64,000 nucleotides of DNA. Source: Olivibacter sp. SDN3. GTDB lineage: Bacteria; Bacteroidota; Bacteroidia; Sphingobacteriales; Sphingobacteriaceae. A program made the translations under genes and the position numbers. The stretch spans positions 5,146,001 through 5,210,000 of the forward strand of contig NZ_CP060497.1 in the NCBI RefSeq assembly GCF_014334135.1, in the 5' to 3' direction. Positions 35,661 to 44,560 of the stretch are shown piece after piece; position 1 is the stretch's first letter; every line of letters begins with the position of its first letter. Below the pieces are notes generated by a model. The model searched no databases, was not told the DNA's origin, and saw nothing but the letters and a program-made list of their open reading frames with translations.

Positions 35661-36803
35661 TTAAGCACGCATGTGTTGTACGATATCATTCAGCGCTTTA
35701 ATAATATTTAAAGTTACTTCTTTTTTAGGTTCGGTATTCCAGCTACCACGAATAGCATTTCCTCCCAATACTAAACCATCTCTTCTTGGTATAAAATAAC
35801 CATTCGGTGTACTCAATCTAAAATTGATTTCGGGCTGGGGAACCAAGAAAGCAAGCTGCCCCGATATCGGGATCAGTTCATCATCATTAAATAATTTCTT
35901 TGCTCCCAACCCCGTACAATTGACGATAAGCGGCTCTTTCAATGCTAACATTTCATGAACGGAATGAAATTCCTGGACTGAAAGTTCCCCGCCGCGATCG
36001 ATAAATTCTCTTGTCAGATAATCTAGGTATGAAGGAATGTTAAACACCATGGTCTTTTCCAAGACGATCTGCTTTTCACGAAATGGATGCTTGTTCTTAG
36101 ACAATAGAAATCTTTCCGGCAATAGTCCATCAAGATGTAGCCCGGATGCTTCAATATGTGTTTTTCCACCTATCACATAATGATTAACCCACTGCACCAT
36201 ATCATTGTTTAAGCCTAAAAGGTTTTGATAACTTCGAAAGGAATACCTACAAGCTTCTTCCCATACGTTTATTAGCTGTGGAGTAATCCGTTCTTCTTCA
36301 CAAAATAAATGTGCGGGCGACCAAGTACCCGTGGCCAAAGAAGAAGTATGATTGGGAAATAGCTCCTTTGCATAAATCCTCACCTTGCACCCCCTATTCT
36401 GTAAAGTCCTTGCCGTTGTCAAGCCAATAATTCCTCCTCCGATGACGGCGATTTCTGTATACCCACTTTCCCTTACCATGTTTGCAGCGATCATCGCCGT
36501 TCCCCATGAAAGTGAAAAACCACTTCCTCCATGACCATAGTTATGCACAATTGTCTTTTCGTCAAGTTTATCTGCTTTCAGACAAGCACCAGACAATCGA
36601 TAAGGACGTAAACCTACGGTCTCTTTTATGACCAAATCAGGGGCAATTTTTGCCTTTGGCAGCTTTCGATAACCCAAACTGTGCCCATTGGGATCTACGA
36701 TCTCCTTATTAGGAGCACATGAAAGTCCTCCTAGCCCAAACAACATGCCCAAACCTGCTAGGCCTGAGTGTTGAATAAAACGTCTTCTGTCTATTTCATT
36801 CAT
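35661..36803 (-). CDS. Tat-exported FAD-dependent D-amino-acid-oxidase homologue, circularly permuted
   Basis: 380 residues. RRRFIQHSG with a hydrophobic stretch and LSC (Cys29) is a twin-arginine lipoprotein signal. The body is a D-amino acid oxidase in a rearranged order: the family C-terminal segment (GLRPYR at 64-69, with the carboxylate-binding Arg, then NYGHGGSGFSLSWGTA at 88-103) comes first; the Rossmann motif AVIGGGIIGLTTA follows at 119-131; TSSLATGTWSP (153-163), NCTGLGA (295-301) and GYFIPRRDGLVLGG (335-348) complete it, and the chain ends where the usual C-terminal segment would begin. It probably oxidises an amino or imino acid in the periplasm, forming H2O2 if O2 is the acceptor. 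It lies 12 bp after a small lipoprotein gene. Confidence 0.87.
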   Translation of the reverse strand: MNEIDRRRFIQHSGLAGLGMLFGLGGLSCAPNKEIVDPNGHSLGYRKLPKAKIAPDLVIKETVGLRPYRLSGACLKADKLDEKTIVHNYGHGGSGFSLSWGTAMIAANMVRESGYTEIAVIGGGIIGLTTARTLQNRGCKVRIYAKELFPNHTSSLATGTWSPAHLFCEEERITPQLINVWEEACRYSFRSYQNLLGLNNDMVQWVNHYVIGGKTHIEASGLHLDGLLPERFLLSKNKHPFREKQIVLEKTMVFNIPSYLDYLTREFIDRGGELSVQEFHSVHEMLALKEPLIVNCTGLGAKKLFNDDELIPISGQLAFLVPQPEINFRLSTPNGYFIPRRDGLVLGGNAIRGSWNTEPKKEVTLNIIKALNDIVQHMRA

Positions 36804-36815
36804 TTAGTTATTGCT

Positions 36816-37211
36816 TTACTCGATTGTCTGTAATTGTCTAAAAGCTACGCCTTTATGTTCTCCAGTCCACTCCAACCGGTTCGCACCTTCCAGTGTGCTT
36901 CTGTCCGCGTTAAAAAGTATCTGCCCTTGCGTATCTGTTGTAAACTCCCCTAGAGGTGTAGAAGTGTTGATATATACCCGGATAGGCAAACCTGTCAAAG
37001 GGATAGAATCTATGCCCAATTCTTGATCTAAAATATTGGTCTTATCTAGTTCATAAAAACTCGCTCGAACGCTTATTTCGCCTTCCGGAGCCGGTTCATT
37101 ATTGAAGAGTATCAATACGGGAGACACCTCCCTTTCCAATAACATTTCGTCTTTTTCGCATGCTCCAAGAACCAAACATAGGGTCAGGATAAGTAAGTAT
37201 GTGCTTTTCAT
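36816..37211 (-). CDS. small lipoprotein of unknown function
   Basis: 131 residues with a lipoprotein signal (LVLGACEKD, Cys18) and a body rich in beta strands (GEISVRASFYELD, PIRVYINTSTPLGEF), probably one immunoglobulin-like domain. It lies between SusD (41 bp upstream) and the FAD oxidoreductase (12 bp downstream), the place where surface-binding lipoproteins occur in SusCD loci. I do not recognise the family. Confidence 0.8.
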   Translation of the reverse strand: MKSTYLLILTLCLVLGACEKDEMLLEREVSPVLILFNNEPAPEGEISVRASFYELDKTNILDQELGIDSIPLTGLPIRVYINTSTPLGEFTTDTQGQILFNADRSTLEGANRLEWTGEHKGVAFRQLQTIE

Positions 37212-37252
37212 CTTATTAATAGCTAAAATTATTCATTATACAATTCATGGAT

Positions 37253-38713
37253 TTATTCTGCCCACCATAGTTTTGTTCGCATATTATCTGGGGAAGTGCC
37301 ATTCACCACATTACTTCCATTAAGCGAATATTCAGATGCAGGATACACGATACGCGTGGGCAATACGCCTTGATTTTCGAAGGCAGCTCGCGGATCAACG
37401 TACATAATAGCGGGCAGTCCGGTTCTCCGATATTCTGTCCATGCTTCAATACCCTGTCCGAACAATGCGATCCATTTCTGTTCCATAATAAGCGCTTTGT
37501 TGAGTGTACCAAGCGAACTGATATAGTTTGCCGGCATATCGAGTCCATATTGATCAAAAGATGCCTCAACACCCCTTTCGAAATACATTTGAGCAAGTGC
37601 TGTTCCGCCATCAATATCGCCATCGAAGGCGGCCTCCGCCAAAACAAAATTAAGTTCTGCATAACTCATAATAACACTAGGTGCCTCTGCCCGAGTAAAG
37701 TAGTCGCCTGGAAAAGAGGAAAGGTCGCCTTCCGCGATAGCGATAGCATCCGGTAATCCGTTGGCCATCCCTCTGTAACTACCGTTGGCCAGAGGTCTTC
37801 CATACACTTGCAACCTAGGATCATCCAGCTCCAACAACCGATTAACCAATGTTCTACTTAATCGCCAGTCGGTACGGCTACCCTGTATCATTACTTCATG
37901 CCATTCGTTATTACTAGGTCTGTTAGCACTATGCAGCAGAAAGGCATAGTCGGTGTTATCAGTAAAAACTGGATATGTATCTGGATTTGCTAAAATCTCT
38001 ACCATAATTGCGCTGGATTCGGCCGGTTTCTTCGCTGCCTGTCTATTTGCCAACTTCAATCGTAACGAATTGGCAAACTTTTTCCAGCGCAAAATGTCAC
38101 CATTAAAGAGAATATCTCCGGCAATAGCAGGCCCGTTCACGTCCAGCAGCTCATTAGCCCCTGCCAACTGATTCAACAAATCAGCGTAAATGTCTTCCTG
38201 CGTATTATAGGTAGGTGTATAAATGGGATCTTCCGCGGTTCCTTTTAAGGCTTCGTGGTAAGGAATGTCGCCCCATACATCTGTCAGAATAGAAAACACC
38301 CAAGATTTCATGACCAAAGCAACACCTTGATAATTCGTATTTCCTTCCAGTATAGCTTGTTTATGAATTGCTTCGAAATTGAGTAATCCGTCATTAAAGA
38401 AATATTGCCAATTCTCTTGCTGCAAAGTAGTGGGTGGCGCGTAAGTATCCCCTTCGGTCGTATAGATACGTCTAGCGAGATGTTGTACCCAGATTGAGCC
38501 GCCGTCCAGGTTCAGTCGTGCAAAGCGGGTCTGGTGCCCCCAATATCGATCGACTGCAGATTCTATAGCAAAGGGCAAAAGCAGTTGCGGGGAGACGGCG
38601 TTAGGATCGTTTGGTGAAACGTTCATTTCTTCAAAGTCTCCTGTGCAACCTGGAAAATTAAGTGATAAAATCACCATCAGTGTGCCCATAAATAATTGTT
38701 TGATTTTTTTCAT
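37253..38713 (-). CDS. SusD/RagB-family lipoprotein (SusD-like 2 type)
   Basis: 486 residues, lipoprotein signal (NFPGCTGDFEEMN, Cys23). The start EEMNVSPNDPNAV and motifs MKSWVFSILTDVWGDIPY and NFVLAEAAFDG are typical of the SusD-like_2 (RagB) branch. It follows the STN-SusC gene by 54 bp and should be its ligand-capturing lid. This branch is often found in loci that are not for glycans, which suits the amino-acid enzymes downstream, though that link is inference. Confidence 0.94.
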   Translation of the reverse strand: MKKIKQLFMGTLMVILSLNFPGCTGDFEEMNVSPNDPNAVSPQLLLPFAIESAVDRYWGHQTRFARLNLDGGSIWVQHLARRIYTTEGDTYAPPTTLQQENWQYFFNDGLLNFEAIHKQAILEGNTNYQGVALVMKSWVFSILTDVWGDIPYHEALKGTAEDPIYTPTYNTQEDIYADLLNQLAGANELLDVNGPAIAGDILFNGDILRWKKFANSLRLKLANRQAAKKPAESSAIMVEILANPDTYPVFTDNTDYAFLLHSANRPSNNEWHEVMIQGSRTDWRLSRTLVNRLLELDDPRLQVYGRPLANGSYRGMANGLPDAIAIAEGDLSSFPGDYFTRAEAPSVIMSYAELNFVLAEAAFDGDIDGGTALAQMYFERGVEASFDQYGLDMPANYISSLGTLNKALIMEQKWIALFGQGIEAWTEYRRTGLPAIMYVDPRAAFENQGVLPTRIVYPASEYSLNGSNVVNGTSPDNMRTKLWWAE

Positions 38714-38767
38714 TTGAATAATTTTTAAGTAGCAATGAAATTCTATCTACCGCCGGCAGGCTTACTA

Positions 38768-41700
38768 TCAAAAGGAAACATTTAAATTGAAACCTATATT
38801 TCTTGTAGATGGTAGGTTACCATAGGCAAAGCCCTGGCTATTCTCGCCGAAAAAGTCTACCTCCGGATCAATATGCGGTGTGTTTTTAAATAGCAAGGCA
38901 AGGTTTCGTCCTACCAAAGAAATCTTGGCTCTTTTTATAAATCCTGTTCGTTCCAATAACGTGGTGGGAATAGCGTACCCGAAAGATAATTCCCGTAATT
39001 TTACATAAGTGGCATCAAATACGCCTGCTTCATGATAGGTGCGCGAAAAATTCCTCTTATAAAAAGGACTAGCTTCGGCTATCACATCATTCGGTACATA
39101 GACTGGGTTTTCTGTCGTGCCGACGTTCATGACACCTCGACCGATGACCCCTTCCTCACGCCCCAGCGCCGTTTCCGAATATTGCCCGGTTGATCGGCCA
39201 ATACCCGTTCCGTTGTCAAAGATTTTTCCGCCGTAGCGCATATCTACTAAAAAACTCAAACTAAAGTTCTTGAAGTTAAAGGAATTGAGCACACCACCCG
39301 TCCAATCTGGCTGTATGCTTCCCAGCGCCTTCGTGCCATCACCTAATATTGGTAACCCATTTTCATATACGATCTCCCCATCAGGCGTTCTTTCGAAATA
39401 AGTACCATAAAAAGTCCCGTAAGGCTCGCCAACACGTGCTTCTAATGTTAGGTAGTAATTTTCGAGCGTATAGGTCGTCAGGCCTTCGGCCAGTTCAACT
39501 ACTTTGTTTCTGTTCTTGGCCCAATTCACGTCAATATCCCAACTAAATCCAGTAGAAGTTCTGAAAGGTGTAGCGTGCAACACCACTTCAAAACCCTGAT
39601 TGGTCACTTTTCCAGCATTCAAAAGCCGATAGTTATAACCGCTTGCTTTTGATATTTCCACACCTAGTATCTGATCACGTGTATTTTGATTATAATAAGT
39701 CAAATCTAAGCCTACGCGATCGTCAAAAAAACGTAGGTCCAAACCTGCTTCAAAAGATCGGGTAATTTCGGGTTTTAGGTTTGGGTTAGCTATGGTGACA
39801 CTTTCTCCATAAGCAGGTAACTTCCCGTCCCATAGTACTTTCGATTCAAAGAGTTGTTGAAGCTGATATGGATCCGTGTCTGAACCAACTTCGGCCACAC
39901 TCAATCTTCCCTTAGCAAAAGACAGGGTTTTACTTTTAATAGGTAACATATCCGTAAAAATCATACTTAACGACGCCGATGGATAAAAAAAGGACCTATT
40001 ATCGACAGGTAATGTGGATGACCAGTCGTTTCTTGCTGTTAAATCTAAGAAAACAGCATTTTTATATCCAATGTTAGCTGATGCAAATAAGCTGTTCACC
40101 TCTGATTTTTCTATCCTACTTTCGGTGACTGGAGGAGAAGCAAAATTTCCTAGGTTCCATAAATTATTAACTGCAAGATCATTAATCTGCGTAAAGTTTC
40201 GTTTATAATAATTGTCGCGATGGACCCCTCCGACGTTAGTTGTGAGTTGGACATCACCAAAAGTTTTATTAAAACCCAGTAAAAAATCGAAATTACTTTC
40301 TTGCTGTCTCAACACCTCTTCCGAATAGGCGCCATTGGGATATCCCAAAGCAAAATGTTCAGCAATTTTATTCGTGCGGGTATCCGACCAAAGATCAGTA
40401 CCTCCTCGTACCATTAACGTTAACCAGTCGGTAAAATCATAATGCAAAGCTACATTTCCCAAAAGCCTATCCTTATCATTTCCATATTTCCAATGTTCTT
40501 GCATATAATACGGATTGGAAAAATATTCATATTGCCAGTTGGCATAAGGGAAATACTGATCGGCAGGTTGAATGACATTATCGGGTGTATATGTGGTTAA
40601 ATCCTGGAGCCTATTGTGATCTATATGCCTATGCGACCAAATAAATTCCTGTCCACTTTGATATCTTCTATTGTCGGAACCCGACTTGACGTATTCGGTG
40701 CTTATTGTAGCGCTTAGCTTATCGGTAAAATGATAACCACCATTAAATTTAAAATTATTACGATGATAATCGTTGTTATAAGCAATACCTTTTTGTCTGA
40801 CATCGCCGACAGAAAGTCTAAAATTCCCCTTATCATTAGAGCCTCCCAGCGCAATATTATTATTAAACATATGGCCAGTTTGCCAAAAATCATCCCAATT
40901 ATTGGGCTGGGGAAGCAATGGCACACGCTCTCCATTGCTCCACCATTGGGGCACGAGACGCCCGTCCATAGGGGCACCCCAACTTTCATCGACTCCATCA
41001 GTACCTGTTACAGTAGTCCCATCGGGTAAAGTTACCGTTCCGTTTCTACCATCAGAAAACATCGTTACATATCCTGTCCCACCACCATAGATATTTTGGA
41101 AGTCCGGCTTAATCCAAGGTCTTTCAAAAGTGGTATTGGAAGTAATATCTACTCCAATGCCACGCACATCCGAACCATCTTTGGTAGTGATCAGAATAAC
41201 GCCATTTGTTGCCCTAGAGCCGTATAAAGCGGCGGCATTAGGCCCTTTTAACACACTGATATTCTGAATATTATCTGGACTAACCTCAGACATACCACCA
41301 CCATATCGATTGTCGCCATCTTGTTGTATCGGAACACCATCGATTACAATTAAAGGTTGATTATTTCCGCTTACTGATGCTGATCCACGTATCTGAATGG
41401 TTGAACTGCTTCCCGGACCGGCATTGCTATTGATACGTACACCAGCCAATTTTCCCGAGAGCGCGTTGGTGACATTAGCGGTACGTACTTCGTTCAATTT
41501 TTCCTGATCAATATCCTGTACCACGTATCCCAACGCCTTTTTCTCCCGCTGTACACCAAAGGCTGTAACCACAACTTCCGATAATGCCTGTTCATCTTTT
41601 TCAAGCGTTATTTCCAAAGAATTTTGATCACCTACAGACAGCTCCATGGGTTTAAAGCCCATATAGCTTATTATCAGGGTGTCGCTGCCAGCAGGCATCA

Positions 41701-42244
41701 CCAGGCTAAATTGGCCATCCTCATTCGTTCCTGTGCGTAGAGAATTATTTTTGACCGCTACACTCACACCGGGCAACGGAAAACTCTCATCATCCTTCAC
41801 AATTCCTTTGATTACATGCTGCTGAGCACCTTTAGCTTGCTTTGATGAACTATTATCTGTAGACACACTGTACGTCTCCCCTTCTTTTTTATGAGTATCT
41901 CTATAAACGATATAAAACCCTTCATCATTTTTCTTAAAACTTAAACCCGATCCTCTCAAGGCGATGGTCAATGCGGCTTCTACGTTATTAACGGTCTTTA
42001 ATTTTTCAACGGCCACATCTTTACCGGTTAATAGGTCACTCCTGTAAGCAATAGAGACCTGATGCTGTTTCTCCAAATCTAGTATCAGTTGTTGTAAACT
42101 GATAAATTGATTGGTTAAAGTTTTTGTCAGGACAGTTTGATTGGAAGTTATCGAAACTTCTTCCTGAGGCTTGGCAAGTACCTGTATCTCACTCTCACTA
42201 AATAAGAGTAAGAGTAGACTCATTTTTTTTAATATTCTTTGCAT
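38768..42244 (-). CDS. SusC/RagA-family TonB-dependent receptor with STN domain
   Basis: About 1158 residues from the ATG at 42244, chosen because MQRILKKMSLLLLLF begins a normal signal peptide; the frame is open 69 bases further upstream. Order: signal peptide, STN domain (FISLQQLILDLEKQHQVS, then TIALRGSGLSFK), carboxypeptidase-like domain, TonB box SEVVVTAFGVQ, plug (GKLAGVRINSNAGPGSS, GSRATNGVI) and barrel. The STN domain means it signals to the FecR protein encoded 291 bp upstream. With the following SusD it forms the importer of this operon. Confidence 0.95.
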   Translation of the reverse strand: MQRILKKMSLLLLLFSESEIQVLAKPQEEVSITSNQTVLTKTLTNQFISLQQLILDLEKQHQVSIAYRSDLLTGKDVAVEKLKTVNNVEAALTIALRGSGLSFKKNDEGFYIVYRDTHKKEGETYSVSTDNSSSKQAKGAQQHVIKGIVKDDESFPLPGVSVAVKNNSLRTGTNEDGQFSLVMPAGSDTLIISYMGFKPMELSVGDQNSLEITLEKDEQALSEVVVTAFGVQREKKALGYVVQDIDQEKLNEVRTANVTNALSGKLAGVRINSNAGPGSSSTIQIRGSASVSGNNQPLIVIDGVPIQQDGDNRYGGGMSEVSPDNIQNISVLKGPNAAALYGSRATNGVILITTKDGSDVRGIGVDITSNTTFERPWIKPDFQNIYGGGTGYVTMFSDGRNGTVTLPDGTTVTGTDGVDESWGAPMDGRLVPQWWSNGERVPLLPQPNNWDDFWQTGHMFNNNIALGGSNDKGNFRLSVGDVRQKGIAYNNDYHRNNFKFNGGYHFTDKLSATISTEYVKSGSDNRRYQSGQEFIWSHRHIDHNRLQDLTTYTPDNVIQPADQYFPYANWQYEYFSNPYYMQEHWKYGNDKDRLLGNVALHYDFTDWLTLMVRGGTDLWSDTRTNKIAEHFALGYPNGAYSEEVLRQQESNFDFLLGFNKTFGDVQLTTNVGGVHRDNYYKRNFTQINDLAVNNLWNLGNFASPPVTESRIEKSEVNSLFASANIGYKNAVFLDLTARNDWSSTLPVDNRSFFYPSASLSMIFTDMLPIKSKTLSFAKGRLSVAEVGSDTDPYQLQQLFESKVLWDGKLPAYGESVTIANPNLKPEITRSFEAGLDLRFFDDRVGLDLTYYNQNTRDQILGVEISKASGYNYRLLNAGKVTNQGFEVVLHATPFRTSTGFSWDIDVNWAKNRNKVVELAEGLTTYTLENYYLTLEARVGEPYGTFYGTYFERTPDGEIVYENGLPILGDGTKALGSIQPDWTGGVLNSFNFKNFSLSFLVDMRYGGKIFDNGTGIGRSTGQYSETALGREEGVIGRGVMNVGTTENPVYVPNDVIAEASPFYKRNFSRTYHEAGVFDATYVKLRELSFGYAIPTTLLERTGFIKRAKISLVGRNLALLFKNTPHIDPEVDFFGENSQGFAYGNLPSTRNIGFNLNVSF

Positions 42245-42535
42245 ATAGTTGATTTGATTAAATTTTAAACAAAACTCTACCATTAGGGCATAGCCACAGC
42301 TGCTGTCCTTCACATTATAATGTACCGTATACGATATATTTAAAGTTCCACCACCTTCTCGTTAATGGAATCTCTCGAGATATTTAAGTTGTTTTTCTTT
42401 TTCCGTTCAGGTTATTCCCTTTCTAAACACACATACTCCTCCCATTGCCGATAAATGCTTTTTATCGAATCGATTAAACTCAACAAAATAAAGGAGTTCT
42501 ACAGCTTATGCCTTTTCACCGCTGTAGATAACGCG

Positions 42536-43516
42536 TCACTGATCATCTTTTAGTACAAGAAGTTCTTCATCTTCTATCATCACCAAACCATACAGAGCGG
42601 TCACATTTTTCAGTAACCGGTCTTTATCGGTTCCTAACGGGAATGATCCGGAAGCTTTTCTATTATAAAGGCTGTCGTCAGTAACTTTCAATGAGATACC
42701 GTAGGTATGATGCAGCATATCCACCATACTTCCCAATGAAGTTTCATTCAAAATGAACTGTTCTTTTTGCCAGGAAAAATGCCTATCTACATCATTAGCA
42801 TGCTGTACCATATATCCCTTTTCCTTTTCTTTGAAGGTAAGTAAGTCGCCTGGAGACAAGTACGTTTGATCCAAATTTTTATGCTGAGGCCGATAATCCA
42901 CCTTAACCTTACCATTTCTTAAAGCAACACGACTTTCATTCGGCCTATTCAATACATTAAACTCCGTTCCTAATACTTCGACAGATGTTGTATCAGAAAG
43001 ATGAACGACGAACCGTTGGTTATCATGCTTATGCACGACGTGAAAAGAAGCTTCTCCGGTTAACCATGCCTCTCGTTTATCAGGCAAATCAACAAAGCGG
43101 AGCGTCGAATTTCCATTCAGGGTAACTTTTGATCCATCCTTTAGCAGAATATTCTTGATTTCACCATATGTACTTTGGTATAAATAGGATTCAAAATTAT
43201 TGTTATAATAGTTATGACCAATTGTCCCCATCGCGAACAATAATACAAAAACAGCCGCAGCAGTTCTCCAATAAAGCGTCACCCGACCAAAGGTTCTCAA
43301 TTTTTCCTCCTCTTGTACCGATTGTATCGCATCAAACATCTCCTGTTTGATCGTTTCCCGTTTAGATTCACTAAAATCCATCACACCATTCGACCGTTCT
43401 TCTTCCAAAGAATCATACCATTGTGAAAAAACATCTCTATCCAAAAAACGCTCATTTTGAACAATATTTTTAATAATGTTATCTTTATTCCTGCTATCCA
43501 TTTTTTTACCGGACAT
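42536..43516 (-). CDS. FecR-family anti-sigma factor
   Basis: 326 residues: N-terminal cytoplasmic region, one membrane segment (about 83-101), FecR periplasmic domain (about 110-225; YGEIKNILLKDGSKVTLNGN, GEASFHV, LGTEFNV) and a C-terminal DUF4974-like end (MLHHTYGISLKV). It stands between a sigma gene and an STN-SusC gene, completing a trans-envelope signalling set. An in-frame ATG five codons later is an alternative start. Confidence 0.95.
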   Translation of the reverse strand: MSGKKMDSRNKDNIIKNIVQNERFLDRDVFSQWYDSLEEERSNGVMDFSESKRETIKQEMFDAIQSVQEEEKLRTFGRVTLYWRTAAAVFVLLFAMGTIGHNYYNNNFESYLYQSTYGEIKNILLKDGSKVTLNGNSTLRFVDLPDKREAWLTGEASFHVVHKHDNQRFVVHLSDTTSVEVLGTEFNVLNRPNESRVALRNGKVKVDYRPQHKNLDQTYLSPGDLLTFKEKEKGYMVQHANDVDRHFSWQKEQFILNETSLGSMVDMLHHTYGISLKVTDDSLYNRKASGSFPLGTDKDRLLKNVTALYGLVMIEDEELLVLKDDQ

Positions 43517-43751
43517 TCATTTATATAGTCAACTGAAATAATCCAAACCTCTATCGATTTCGATTTTTTTTCCCAATTATTGGATTATTTACGTTTCTTT
43601 GTATGTTCGAAAGGATGATTTATATATTTCCTTTATAAAAAGTTCTCGATTTATATTGCATATGAATGAATTCGCGAAATAAGTCGTTAAAATCCTTGAA
43701 CATTATTGATTTTCTATAGTACTTAAGGAGTCGATACAGCTGCGAAACGAA

Positions 43752-44315
43752 TTACTCTCGATAAATACCCTTTATCTGCTGTCTTATGATTTTTAATGCT
43801 TTTATCATGTGTTTCTCTACCGTGCTGACTGATATTTGAAGATGATCGGCAATTTCCAAGTAAGACATATCTTGCTCATGCTTCAATAAATAAACACGCT
43901 GTGGTTGAAGAGGAAGTGATGCTATACAATGAGAGATTGCCTTTTGGAGTTCTAGATAATTAATTTGTTGTTCAGTTTGGTTGCTATTTGGCAAATGATT
44001 ATTTCCAGCTATTTTGGCGATATATTTCTCCCTAACGATCTGTGCTTTAATGTAGTTAAAGATTTTATATTTAAGTGCTTGCTTGAGGTAAGCCACTATG
44101 GAGGTCTGAATAACGAGCTTTGAACGATTTTGCCAAATATCTGCAAACAAATCTTGGATTAAACCTTTAACAATCTCTTCATTGGGCAAACGCTTATAGG
44201 CTTGATTGAAAAGCAAAAACCAATATTCGTCATATAAATACTTAAAGGCTTCCCGATCGTCATTTTTCAACCTACTTACAACGTCATCATTGATTTTTTT
44301 AATATTCACTGACAT
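43752..44315 (-). CDS. ECF RNA polymerase sigma-70 factor
   Basis: About 187 residues. Region 2 (REAFKYLYDEYW to the FADIWQNRS segment) and region 4 (LPLQPQRVYLLKHEQDMSY, EIADHLQISVSTVEKHMIKAL) are clear. It is the first gene of the SusCD, FAD oxidoreductase and aminotransferase cluster and is expected to switch it on when FecR releases it. The start MSVNIKKIND fits family length better than the upstream ATG at 44345, which would add ten residues. Confidence 0.94.
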   Translation of the reverse strand: MSVNIKKINDDVVSRLKNDDREAFKYLYDEYWFLLFNQAYKRLPNEEIVKGLIQDLFADIWQNRSKLVIQTSIVAYLKQALKYKIFNYIKAQIVREKYIAKIAGNNHLPNSNQTEQQINYLELQKAISHCIASLPLQPQRVYLLKHEQDMSYLEIADHLQISVSTVEKHMIKALKIIRQQIKGIYRE

Positions 44316-44560
44316 TTTCTTAAAGTTTAGTGGAAATCCAAACAAACCGCCAGCTTTAACAAGGATTATTGGTTAATTTTAAACAATTTTACACAAAAAT
44401 GTTTTTCAAATCAAAATATTTATTAAAAAATATTAAAATCGTTAGAAAAAATCCAACATACCAGTACTATTATCTCATTAAACATCATTAAACATTAAAA
44501 AACTATTATTACAACGGAAGGTACAAATAACATTTGCTGCATCATTTGCCGACACCAATT

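Noticed and set aside
42245-42313. Upstream extension of the STN-SusC frame giving a 1181-residue protein
   Set aside because: The added 23 residues break the signal peptide; MQRILKKM at 42244 is a much better start.
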